Assembly: GCA_020437045.1 (NCBI GenBank)
Contig: JAGQWV010000982.1
Coordinates: 1 to 6,640, forward strand
Source of the DNA: Saprospiraceae bacterium
Lineage (GTDB): Bacteria; Bacteroidota; Bacteroidia; Chitinophagales; Saprospiraceae
Length of the DNA: 6,640 bases
Direction of reading: 5' to 3'
Both the position numbers and the translations under genes were made by a program. Position 1 is the first letter of the stretch, and each line of letters starts with the position of its first letter. The notes under the pieces were generated by a model. That model was not told where the DNA came from, made no database searches, and was given only the letters and a program-made list of their open reading frames with translations. Shown piece after piece: positions 1 to 6,567 of the stretch.

Positions 1-198
1 TTCGAAATGAAAGTTTTCCTGACTGGAAGTATCTTCACTGAGCAACGAAAAGCAGTAAAGATTTGGTGCACTCGATGTGTAGTTGCCCTTTCGAACTGAA
101 AGTTGATGATCACAAGATAGAGATGCATTGGTATTGGAAAGCACCAACCCCCAAGGAAGGATCAACAAAAGCGCAGCCGATATCCGAGTGAATTTCAT
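1..198 (-). CDS. Exported protein of unknown function, N-terminal part only
   Basis: An open frame of 66 codons runs from an ATG at 198 to the window edge without a stop, so only the N-terminus is present. Residues 1-25 form a classic type I signal peptide: a short basic start (MKFTR), a hydrophobic core rich in Leu, Ile and Ala, and an Asn-Thr-Asn-Ala end that would suit signal peptidase after Ala25. A Cys follows at residue 29, but the residues before it (Ser-Leu-Ser) fit a lipobox poorly, so a secreted or periplasmic protein is more likely than a lipoprotein. The rest is polar and rich in Ser and Asn, and I do not recognise it. The gene lies 67 nt downstream of nhaD on the same strand, so co-transcription is possible. 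No Shine-Dalgarno site is visible. The signal peptide makes the reading frame credible; the function is unknown. Confidence 0.72.
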   Translation of the reverse strand, partial: MKFTRISAALLLILPWGLVLSNTNASLSCDHQLSVRKGNYTSSAPNLYCFSLLSEDTSSQENFHFE

Positions 199-265
199 TA
201 ACTAAATAGTGATAGACTCAAAACGTAAATTTACAACTCTTAGTTCTTTTAAAATTTTAAATCTT

Positions 266-1588
266 TTAGTGAGCAGTTAGGTATAAAAATACCAATCCTG
301 CCAAGTACCCGACTAAGGCCAACAGGCTTAGTTTCTTTAAATACCAGATAAAATTAATTCTTAGAATTCCCATCATTGCCACACCCGCTGCAGAACCTAT
401 GATCAAAACACTACCTCCCGTACCTGCACAATATGCCAAAAGCTCCCAGAAATGGTGATCCTGGGGGTAGGTATCGAGAGAATACATTCCCATGGCCCCC
501 GCAACGAGAGGTACATTATCAACAATTGAAGATAGCAATCCAATCGTGAGATTGATAAGATAAATGTTGCCCAAAGATTTGTCAATGACATGAGCAAAGT
601 CCAACAAAATGCCTGTAGTCTGCAAACCGGCCACCGCCAACAATATCCCTAGAAAAAAGAGGATACTTGGTGTATCAATTCTCCGGATAATATCTCCCAC
701 CATCAAGCCTTCAGAATCTTCATCAGATTTATTTCGATGTAAGACTTCCGTGGTGATCCACAATACGGAGAGACTACCCAGCATTCCCATAAAAGGTGGC
801 AAATGGGTAATATTTTTAAAAACAGGTACAAACAACAGACCACCAATCCCCATGATAAAAATCAATCGCTGTTCAAAGGGAGTGACATCTGCTATATTGT
901 GACCCGAGGCAACGGTTTCTTCCGGTCGCTCCAACTCACCCTTCATGGTGAAAGACAAAATAATCAATGGCACCAGTAAACAGATGATACTTGGTGCTAA
1001 CAGTTGCTGAACGATTGATAGTGCCGAGATTTGTCCACCAATCCAAAGCATAATCGTCGTCACATCTCCAATCGGTGACCAGGCACCTCCCGCGTTGGCA
1101 GCGAGAACTACCATACCACCATAAAACCACAGATCATCTTTCTCCTTGATCAACTTGCGAAGCAAGGTGGCAATGACGATGGTGGTGGTTAGATTGTCCA
1201 ATAATGCAGACAAGAAAAAAGTAACAAAACATACCATCCACATAAGTTTGACCTTATGTGTTGTTCTAATGCTATCAGTCACCAGATTAAAACCCTGATA
1301 AGAATCAATCAATTCTACGATGGTCATGGCGGCAAGCAGAAAGAAGAGAATTTCGGCAATATCACCAACGTGATGCAGTAGTGACTCTTCGAGATGATGA
1401 GCAAGATCGAAAGACCCACCGGCCTCTGCCAATTCCGCTCCAAAAAATGTCATGCCCGAATAGACCATCAAAGTCCAGCAGATGACCCCGGTAATGATTG
1501 CCGTCGCGGCTTTATCAACTTTCACCACATGTTCTAATGCGATAAATGTATAACCCACTATAAAAGCCACGATAATTAGTGCATACAT
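266..1588 (-). CDS. nhaD: NhaD-type sodium/proton antiporter
   Basis: This inner-membrane transporter of the ion-transporter (ArsB/NhaD) superfamily is expected to expel Na+ (and Li+) in exchange for H+, supporting salt tolerance and pH homeostasis. From the ATG at 1588 it has 440 residues and many hydrophobic segments in two halves. Family signatures are present: SALLDN at 127-132, NAGGAWSPIGDVTT at 165-178, the second-half VDNVPLVAGAMGMY at 356-369, and GTGGS at 389-393. Asp131, Asn132, Asn165, Asp175, Thr177 and Thr178 fall where polar residues essential in Vibrio NhaD are known. His72 and Glu79 match positions linked there to pH response; this mapping is from memory. The frame continues upstream to a GTG at 1678, which would add 30 residues. 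I prefer the ATG because the protein then begins directly with the first membrane helix, while the extension looks like untranslated leader with a possible promoter in it. No Shine-Dalgarno site is seen. Confidence 0.93.
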   Translation of the reverse strand: MYALIIVAFIVGYTFIALEHVVKVDKAATAIITGVICWTLMVYSGMTFFGAELAEAGGSFDLAHHLEESLLHHVGDIAEILFFLLAAMTIVELIDSYQGFNLVTDSIRTTHKVKLMWMVCFVTFFLSALLDNLTTTIVIATLLRKLIKEKDDLWFYGGMVVLAANAGGAWSPIGDVTTIMLWIGGQISALSIVQQLLAPSIICLLVPLIILSFTMKGELERPEETVASGHNIADVTPFEQRLIFIMGIGGLLFVPVFKNITHLPPFMGMLGSLSVLWITTEVLHRNKSDEDSEGLMVGDIIRRIDTPSILFFLGILLAVAGLQTTGILLDFAHVIDKSLGNIYLINLTIGLLSSIVDNVPLVAGAMGMYSLDTYPQDHHFWELLAYCAGTGGSVLIIGSAAGVAMMGILRINFIWYLKKLSLLALVGYLAGLVFLYLTAH

Positions 1589-1613
1589 GAATATCGTTTT
1601 AAAAATCCTAGAA

Positions 1614-1621
1614 TAAAAATA
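1614..1621 (-). promoter_or_regulatory. Possible -7 promoter element for nhaD
   Basis: On the minus strand the octamer TATTTTTA differs at one position from the Bacteroidota -7 consensus TAnnTTTG and lies 25 nt before the preferred nhaD ATG at 1588. A weak TTC is found 17 nt further upstream in place of the -33 TTTG. Slightly upstream, at 1644-1655, is a 12-bp palindrome (CTTTG-TC-CAAAG) that could be a regulator site. If this is the promoter, the GTG-started longer form of NhaD could not be made from it. The match is weak in an AT-rich stretch and may be chance. Confidence 0.25.
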
Positions 1622-1841
1622 GTCTGGAGGTTGCTTATGAACACTTTGTCCAAAGGTGCAGCCCAGGAGTTTGGCCACCTAATTTCAATAAAATTGTGAT
1701 CTTTTCGGAAATTTCTTTTGCTTCTATTCTGTAGATAGCGATGAAAGACCTCTTCCGGTCAAAGCAGAAAGGTTATCTCGAACGATATGCTGAATGAAGA
1801 CAGGATCGGACAAATAGGTCGTAGTCTATGTGCCTGGAAAG

Positions 1842-1872
1842 AAAAAAGCCGCATTACTTTTAATGCGGCTTT
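1842..1872 (-). terminator. Factor-independent terminator, leftward transcription
   Basis: A perfect 12-bp inverted repeat (AAAGCCGCATTA at 1845-1856, its complement at 1861-1872) with a 4-nt loop has a GC-rich core. Read on the minus strand, the stem is followed by an unbroken run of six T (positions 1847-1842), the form of an intrinsic terminator. On the plus strand only three T follow, so it should act mainly on leftward transcripts. The nearest upstream minus-strand gene, the uridine-kinase-family gene, ends 472 nt away, so this would end either its long 3' untranslated region or a separate transcript that starts in the intergenic region. Confidence 0.8.
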
Positions 1873-1949
1873 GTAATACCAACTTATGTACCAGTACTGC
1901 AAACTTTCGATTTAAATATCTTTTAAATGTTTGATAATCAACAAAAAAA

Positions 1950-2043
1950 GCCAGCGGCTGGTCAAGGCGATTAGCGATTCAAAATAGAATTCCATCAGCG
2001 CTTCGTTTATCTTAGAAAACGAACCACCAACCAGCACGCTGGC
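1950..2043. repeat. Nested inverted-repeat element (possible REP/MITE-like or structured RNA)
   Basis: The outer arms GCCAGCGGCTGGT (1950-1962) and ACCAGCACGCTGGC (2030-2043) are complementary over 13 pairs with one bulged base, and each arm is itself nearly palindromic (CCAGC-n-GCTGG). Between them is a second hairpin, TTCGTTT at 2002-2008 against AAACGAA at 2017-2023 with an 8-nt loop. On the minus strand the outer stem is followed at once by seven T (1949-1943), so it could also act as a second leftward terminator with a long apical part. Paired self-complementary ends around a structured core are typical of dispersed palindromic repeats. I see only one copy here, so calling it a repeat family is inference. 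Confidence 0.4.
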
Positions 2044-2151
2044 CGTCACCCAATTGACTCTCAATGTTTATTTTCTTGACCATTCTTCCTGCTTGGACAC
2101 AGAATAATACATAAATAACTACAGCATTGATTTATCAACTTGGTGTATAGT

Positions 2152-2175
2152 TAAAATGGTTGCCAAACCATTTTA
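2152..2175. repeat. Perfect 10-bp AT-rich hairpin
   Basis: TAAAATGGTT (2152-2161) and AACCATTTTA (2166-2175) are exact complements separated by GCCA. The arms start and end in A4/T4 runs, so it could be a weak bidirectional terminator for the kinase gene that ends 169 nt away, or an operator-like palindrome. No further T run follows on either strand, which weakens the terminator reading. The inverted repeat is certain; its role is not. Confidence 0.5.
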
Positions 2176-2344
2176 GTATGCTCTACGAGATGTCCGTAAT
2201 ATTTGTTTTGAAGTGGTGACTTCGTATGGAAGTGACCTCAGATGTGTCGTAAATAACTATATATTAAAAGCTAAATAATCATAAATATTGCCTGGCAGTC
2301 AAAATATAAATGTTAAATATTTGACGGATAATCAAAGACTAAAA

Positions 2345-2971
2345 TCAGACGCTTAGCCTGGTTTTTGCGGTAATGAATGCCAGGAGAACATCCAATCCTT
2401 TCTGATAACTATCGTTATTATTGATCACCATATCGACTCGCTCTCTGAGATGCCTGATATATGTAGCATAGGAGGGCATCACATGATTTTGGTAGCGATG
2501 CAGGATTTCATCCAGGTCATAATTCCTCTGTCCCAGATCTCTTTTAATTCTCCGAATCAATTTTAAGTCCTCTTTAGCGTGCATATATATGCTATAATCA
2601 ATCATTTGTACCAATGATGTATTCGTAAACAGGAAAAGCCCCTCCAGCACAATGACCGGAGCTGGTTTTACCACTAATTCGCTCGCTTGTTGGACCTCAT
2701 TATTAAATACATAAGCTGGCCGTCTTATGACCTGTCCTTCAACCAGTCTTTGAATATCTTGTTCGAAAGCCTCAAGATCGAGAGCACTGGGAATGTCAAA
2801 ATTTAAATACCCTGCTTCATCCATCTTCTGCACACTTCGGGACCGGTAGTAGTCATCTTGGGAAATGATGCAGACTTCCTCCATGGAGAAATTCGTGCGG
2901 ATACTTTTCAGAACCGAAGTCTTCCCGGAACCTGAACCTCCGGTTATTGCAATAATTGTAGCCTTTTTCAT
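2345..2971 (-). CDS. udk: Uridine kinase family protein (P-loop nucleoside kinase)
   Basis: This is a 208-residue cytoplasmic P-loop kinase, the usual length of bacterial uridine kinase, which phosphorylates uridine or cytidine to the monophosphate. Visible are the Walker A motif GGSGSGKT (11-18), the SQDDYYR segment (38-43) expected to bind ribose and phosphate, NFDIPSALD (57-65) where canonical enzymes have NYDHPDAFD, the VLEG strand (108-111), and the lid-like RRIKRD (140-145). Where human UCK2 has Tyr112 to His117 contacting the base, this protein has Tyr87 to Glu92 (YVFNNE), so the base-contacting His is replaced. I recall the same FNN variant in Bacteroidota proteins named uridine kinase. 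The specificity is therefore less certain than the fold. The frame could start at a TTG at 2977, but the ATG at 2971 is better. The gene diverges from the nucleoside transporter across 122 bp, which supports a role in nucleoside salvage. Confidence 0.85.
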   Translation of the reverse strand: MKKATIIAITGGSGSGKTSVLKSIRTNFSMEEVCIISQDDYYRSRSVQKMDEAGYLNFDIPSALDLEAFEQDIQRLVEGQVIRRPAYVFNNEVQQASELVVKPAPVIVLEGLFLFTNTSLVQMIDYSIYMHAKEDLKLIRRIKRDLGQRNYDLDEILHRYQNHVMPSYATYIRHLRERVDMVINNNDSYQKGLDVLLAFITAKTRLSV

Positions 2972-3005
2972 ACCCAAAAGTGAACCGAAAAATAAGACAT
3001 ATTAA

Positions 3006-3016
3006 GCACAAAGTGC
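3006..3016. promoter_or_regulatory. Palindrome in the divergent control region (possible operator)
   Basis: GCAC-AAA-GTGC is an 11-bp palindrome lying 34 bp from the kinase start and 77 bp from the transporter start, within the 122-bp divergent promoter region. On the minus strand its centre reads CTTTG, so it may overlap a -33-like element for the kinase gene. A site here could let one regulator control both directions. The repeat is short and may be chance, and no regulator gene lies in the window. Confidence 0.25.
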
Positions 3017-3069
3017 GAAGTCAGGATTATATCCCCAAAACCAAAGAAAAGTGAAAATACAGAATAGAG

Positions 3070-3077
3070 TAGATTTG
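3070..3077 (+). promoter_or_regulatory. Candidate -7 promoter element for the nucleoside operon
   Basis: TAGATTTG matches the Bacteroidota sigma factor -7 consensus TAnnTTTG at every fixed position and lies 16 nt before the transporter ATG. It would give a very short leader of around ten nucleotides, which is common in this phylum. No good -33 TTTG lies at the usual distance upstream, so the promoter may be weak or need an activator. Confidence 0.45.
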
Positions 3078-3093
3078 TTATATTGGCACTCCT

Positions 3094-4395
3094 ATGGATT
3101 TGCTAAATGATATCTTCAGAGGTATACTTGGGATGGGCAGTCTCCTGGTAATATGCTATCTGTACAGCAGCAGTCGAAAATCAATTGATTGGAAATTAGT
3201 GGGAATGGGTATTTCACTGCAAGTAGTACTTGCTCTACTCATGTTAAAAGTACCATTGATACGGACCCTTTTTAAGTTTATTGTAGATTTCTTCGTGCTA
3301 ATGATCGATGCCACCCAGGAATCCGCAAAGTTTCTTTTCGGAAACCTGGCAGATCCTACCCAACCCTTTGGTTTTGCATTTTATGTATTGCCAACCATCG
3401 TTTTTTTCTCTGCTTTATCATCGCTACTTTACTATTTGGGAATTTTACAACGTGTGGTCTATGGCTTTGCCTGGATCATGAATAAGACCATGCGTCTTTC
3501 TGGTGCAGAAAGTCTAGCGGCCGCGGCCAATGTTTTCATTGGTCAAACGGAAGCACCACTAGTTGTTAAACCTTATCTGGAAAGGATGACAAAATCGGAA
3601 ATGAATTGTCTTATGACCGGAGGTATGGCGACTATTGCCGGTGGAGTGTTCGGCGCCTATATGGCCATGCTTGGTGGTAGCACGATCGAAGGCAAACAAC
3701 TTTTTGGTATGCATCTGCTCACCGCATCGATTATATCTGCTCCCGCGGCTATCGTGGCTGCGAAGATGCTTTTTCCGGAGATTAATCGGGATGAAATTGA
3801 TAAGAATATAGATATTCCTCGCAGTGCAGCAGGAAATAACGTCCTCGATGCCTTATCGGTGGGTACTACCGATGGAGTAAAGCTAGCTGTGAATGTTGGA
3901 GCTATGTTGTTAGCCTTCATGGCCTTTATTTATCTGGCAAATGGCATCTTTTTCGAATTTGGAAAATGGACCAATTTGAACGCCATAATCGTTGATAAAA
4001 CCAATGGCGCCTATGAAGGATTCACACTACAATATATTTTCGGTATTTTATTCAGTCCCATCGCCTGGCTGCTGGGCGTCCCGGGAGCGGACATGGTAGC
4101 TGTAGGCCAGATGCTCGGCGAAAAAACTATTCTGAATGAATTCTTTGCTTATGTCACACTAACTGACATGAAAAATAGTGCGCTAATCAGTCCAAAATCA
4201 ATCATTATTGCGACCTATGCCCTTTGCGGTTTTGCCAACTTTGCTTCCATCGGAATCCAGATTGGAGGAATTGGTGCTATAGCCCCGGGACAAAGAAAAA
4301 ATCTATCGCAACTGGGTTTAAGAGCCCTTATCGGTGGCACTATTGCCTGCTTTTTTACAGCGGTCATCGCTGGTGTCCTGGTAAGGGAATTATAA
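3094..4395 (+). CDS. Concentrative nucleoside transporter (CNT family)
   Basis: This 433-residue inner-membrane protein is expected to import nucleosides driven by a Na+ or H+ gradient. The CNT signatures are clear: GQTEAP at 150-155 in the first re-entrant hairpin, the family motif GxKxxxNEF at 342-350 (LGEKTILNEFFAY), and CGFANFAS at 378-385. By motif matching to the Vibrio cholerae transporter, Gln151, Thr152, Glu153, Glu349, Asn382 and Ser385 would line the nucleoside site, and Asn146 with Thr180-Ile181 would lie at the Na+ site. The GQTEAP form is that of vcCNT and animal CNTs rather than E. coli NupC (GQSEN), so broad specificity and Na+ coupling are likely but inferred. The N-terminus carries two or three extra helices before the core. 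It is the first gene of a plus-strand operon, with purine nucleoside phosphorylase starting 11 nt after its stop. Confidence 0.93.
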   Translation: MDLLNDIFRGILGMGSLLVICYLYSSSRKSIDWKLVGMGISLQVVLALLMLKVPLIRTLFKFIVDFFVLMIDATQESAKFLFGNLADPTQPFGFAFYVLPTIVFFSALSSLLYYLGILQRVVYGFAWIMNKTMRLSGAESLAAAANVFIGQTEAPLVVKPYLERMTKSEMNCLMTGGMATIAGGVFGAYMAMLGGSTIEGKQLFGMHLLTASIISAPAAIVAAKMLFPEINRDEIDKNIDIPRSAAGNNVLDALSVGTTDGVKLAVNVGAMLLAFMAFIYLANGIFFEFGKWTNLNAIIVDKTNGAYEGFTLQYIFGILFSPIAWLLGVPGADMVAVGQMLGEKTILNEFFAYVTLTDMKNSALISPKSIIIATYALCGFANFASIGIQIGGIGAIAPGQRKNLSQLGLRALIGGTIACFFTAVIAGVLVREL

Positions 4396-4406
4396 GAATT
4401 AATGAA

Positions 4407-5240
4407 ATGCAGGAAATTCTCAAACGTATTGAAAAAGCGCATGACTTTATACAGAGACAAAGTAATCTCAAGCCTCAGGTGGCTATTATACTCGGTTCTG
4501 GCTTTTCCGGATGGATCTCCGGACTAAAACAGATTTTCAACCTGTCATACAGCGAAATACCAGGTTTTCCGACGACAAGTGTCATTGGACATGATGGCCA
4601 TTTGATCCTGGCAGATCTGGAAGGATTTCCCATTCTCATTATGCAGGGTAGATTTCACTACTATGAGGGTTTATCGATGCAGGAACTCAGTATTCCTGTG
4701 CGTGTATTTAAATTATTAGGTATCAAAACCCTCTTGTTGACCAATGCGGCAGGATCGATAAACCGAAATTATACTCCTGGTGATATCATGATCATTAGTG
4801 ATCATATAAACCTTGTCCAGAATAATCCTCTTATCGGACCTAATGCAGAAGATTTTGGTACCCGTTTTCCGGATGCTGCAAAAATATACACCAATGAATT
4901 ACAACAAATAGCGCTTTTGGTTTCCGTAAAACATGGCATACGAACTCATAATGGAGTGTATGTTTTTGTCTCTGGGCCGGTATTTGAAACACCGGCCGAA
5001 ATCCGGATGATGCGTACTCTTGGCGCGGATGCCGTCGGCATGAGTACGGTTCCCGAAGCGATAACCGCCTGTCATGCAGGAATAAATGTATTGGGCATTT
5101 CGTTAATTGCCAATCTGGCTTCTGGTATGGCAGATCATGAATTAACCCATGAAGATGTGATGAAGACGATGGATCAAGTTTCTCCAAAACTTCATGGAAT
5201 CCTCAGCGAGTTAGTCCTCAAATTAGCTGCTTTATCCTAG
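4407..5240 (+). CDS. punA: Purine nucleoside phosphorylase, trimeric (PNP-I) type
   Basis: This 277-residue cytoplasmic enzyme is expected to split purine nucleosides, chiefly inosine and guanosine and their deoxy forms, with phosphate to give base and (deoxy)ribose-1-phosphate. The length suits the trimeric class. Motifs in order: ILGSGF (28-33) with the phosphate-binding Ser31; VIGHDGH (59-65) with His62; QGRFHYYEG (80-88) with Arg82 and His84; LTNAAG (111-116); GPVFETPAE (190-198) with Glu194, the purine-recognising Glu201 of human PNP; VGMSTVPE (210-217) with Met212; and Asn236, equal to human Asn243. Phe193 is Phe as in the human enzyme, where many bacterial enzymes have Tyr. The frame is open back to 4224, but that part overlaps the transporter gene and reads unlike PNP. 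The ATG at 4407, 11 nt after the transporter stop, gives the normal N-terminus. It is the second gene of the operon. Confidence 0.94.
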   Translation: MQEILKRIEKAHDFIQRQSNLKPQVAIILGSGFSGWISGLKQIFNLSYSEIPGFPTTSVIGHDGHLILADLEGFPILIMQGRFHYYEGLSMQELSIPVRVFKLLGIKTLLLTNAAGSINRNYTPGDIMIISDHINLVQNNPLIGPNAEDFGTRFPDAAKIYTNELQQIALLVSVKHGIRTHNGVYVFVSGPVFETPAEIRMMRTLGADAVGMSTVPEAITACHAGINVLGISLIANLASGMADHELTHEDVMKTMDQVSPKLHGILSELVLKLAALS

Positions 5241-5265
5241 GTTGAGGCCACCAAATACTGCGGCA

Positions 5266-6567
5266 ATGAGCATTATTGATTTAATTGTTAAAAAACGGGA
5301 TCGGGGTAAATTTTCAACAACGGAGATTGGTGAGCTAATAGACTATGTTTGTAATCCGGAAATTCCCGATTACCAAATCAGTGCCTTATTAATGGCACTT
5401 TATCTCAATGGACTGGATGACGACGAAACGTCCGATCTCACCAGGGCTATGGCCACATCCGGTGATACACTTAACTTTCCAAACACACCGGGAGCAATAA
5501 TTGACAAACATAGTACGGGTGGTGTTGGTGATAAAACTTCTCTCGTGCTGGTACCGCTTCTTGCTGCCGCAGGACTTAAAGTAGCCAAACTTTCCGGAAG
5601 AGGTTTGGGTCATACCGGTGGTACATTGGATAAATTGGGAGTCTTTGATGGATTTCAAGTCGACCTGAACAAGACTGCTATTGAGGCATTGGTAAATGAA
5701 AATGGAATGGTCATCAGCGGTCAGACGGATCGAATTGTGCCCGCCGATAAACGCCTCTATAGCCTAAGAGACCTTACCGGAACCGTTGAATCCATGCCTT
5801 TGATAGCCAGTAGTATTATGAGTAAAAAGATTGCCTCAGGTGCCCGGTATATTTTGTTGGATGTTAAAGTGGGAAGTGGCGCTATGTTTTCTGATCCTGA
5901 AAAAGCAAAGACGCTGGCACTTAAGATGGTGGGGATCGGAAAAACACTCGGCGTCCCCACTAAAGCAGTCCTGACAGACATGAATGTGCCGTTGGGTAAA
6001 ATGGTTGGAAATGCCCTGGAAGTCCGGGAAGCAATCGATACGCTACATGGCGGGGGTGATCAACGTTTTAGAGAATTATGCATTCGCCTGGCGAGTAAAG
6101 CCCTAGCGCTAACCAGTGGAAGTAATAATGACCAACAATTTGATAATCATATAGTTGGACTTATTAATTCAGGTAAAGCTTTTGATAAATTCAGACTGTT
6201 GATCTCTAGTCAGGGAGGAGATTTAACCGCTGTGGATCATCCGGAAATGCTTCCCTTGGCGGATTTTCAAAAGACGTTATATTCGGATACGAAAGGATAT
6301 ATCAGTGGAATCGAGGCAAAAAAAATCGGCATCGGCTCGATGGTAAGTGGTGCAGGAAGATCGCGAAAAGAAGATAAAATCAATTTGGGAGCAGGTGTAG
6401 AACTCCATGTGTCTCTCGGCGATTCAGTAAATAAAGGTAGCCCTTTAGCCACGGTCTATGCCAGTGATAGCCAACGATTGGCCAAGGCTATAGAAGTTAT
6501 TCTCCCCGCGTTTACTTATGCACTGGAAAAACCTGATCCTTCGCGCCTGATATTAGCAGAATACTAG
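5266..6567 (+). CDS. pdp: Pyrimidine-nucleoside phosphorylase (thymidine phosphorylase family)
   Basis: This 433-residue cytoplasmic enzyme is expected to cleave uridine, thymidine and deoxyuridine with phosphate. The length equals that of Bacillus-type pyrimidine-nucleoside phosphorylases. Motifs: KHSTGGVGDK (81-90) with Lys81, His82 and Ser83; the glycine-rich signature SGRGLGHTGGTLDKL (110-124) with Ser110 and Thr120; and SLRDLTGTVES to SSIMSKK, with Arg168, Ser183 and Lys187 equal to E. coli DeoA Arg171, Ser186 and Lys190. Lys108 stands where E. coli DeoA has Met111; a Lys is typical of the broad-specificity enzymes, so activity on ribo- and deoxynucleosides is favoured over thymidine only. 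The residue after DKL is Gly125, where the family signature has Glu. The frame is open to a TTG at 5242, but the ATG at 5266 gives the usual N-terminus (SIIDLIVKKRD). It lies 25 nt after PNP as the last gene of the operon; no terminator is visible after it. Confidence 0.94.
   Translation: MSIIDLIVKKRDRGKFSTTEIGELIDYVCNPEIPDYQISALLMALYLNGLDDDETSDLTRAMATSGDTLNFPNTPGAIIDKHSTGGVGDKTSLVLVPLLAAAGLKVAKLSGRGLGHTGGTLDKLGVFDGFQVDLNKTAIEALVNENGMVISGQTDRIVPADKRLYSLRDLTGTVESMPLIASSIMSKKIASGARYILLDVKVGSGAMFSDPEKAKTLALKMVGIGKTLGVPTKAVLTDMNVPLGKMVGNALEVREAIDTLHGGGDQRFRELCIRLASKALALTSGSNNDQQFDNHIVGLINSGKAFDKFRLLISSQGGDLTAVDHPEMLPLADFQKTLYSDTKGYISGIEAKKIGIGSMVSGAGRSRKEDKINLGAGVELHVSLGDSVNKGSPLATVYASDSQRLAKAIEVILPAFTYALEKPDPSRLILAEY

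Larger units (their letters stand above)
1589..2344. other. Long intergenic region with terminator, hairpins and no convincing gene
   Basis: This stretch separates two minus-strand genes, nhaD and the uridine-kinase-family gene. Reading both strands I find no frame with recognisable protein content. It holds a possible nhaD promoter (1614-1621), a leftward terminator (1842-1872), an inverted-repeat element (1950-2043), a perfect AT-rich hairpin (2152-2175) and an imperfect one (GGTGACTTC at 2215-2223 against GAAGTGACC at 2229-2237). Around 2245-2340 it is very AT-rich. Two short minus-strand frames overlap the inverted repeat: 23 codons from an ATG at 2083 (stop at 2012), and an open stretch of 51 codons plus stop at 1912-2067 whose first ATG is at 1995. 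The second reads like natural protein sequence with a hydrophobic patch, but it has no clear start and could be a gene remnant or a by-product of the structured DNA. Confidence 0.6.

Noticed and set aside
248..261. TTTAAAATTTTAAA palindrome after nhaD as a terminator
   Set aside because: The stem has no G or C and would be unstable; it is simply an AT-rich palindrome, though it could be part of a promoter for the exported-protein gene.
840..1130. Reading frames antisense to nhaD and to the phosphorylase genes
   Set aside because: They are shadows of strongly supported genes, with no independent motif or start signal.
1741..1797. 18-codon plus-strand frame starting MKDLFRSK
   Set aside because: Very short, no homology I recognise, nothing downstream on the same strand, and antisense to the presumed nhaD upstream region.
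2012..2083. Tryptophan-type attenuation leader peptide (Trp-Trp near the end)
   Set aside because: Only two Trp codons, and the next gene on this strand is an ion antiporter with no link to amino acid synthesis, beyond another terminator.
4224..4406. A 61-codon upstream extension of purine nucleoside phosphorylase
   Set aside because: It lies wholly over the transporter's 3' end and the gap in another frame, is rich in Cys, Trp and Arg, and does not resemble PNP. The ATG at 4407 gives the usual family N-terminus.
5242..5265. TTG start adding eight residues to the pyrimidine phosphorylase
   Set aside because: The ATG at 5266 gives the typical family start and numbering (Lys108 falls in register); the extension has no support.
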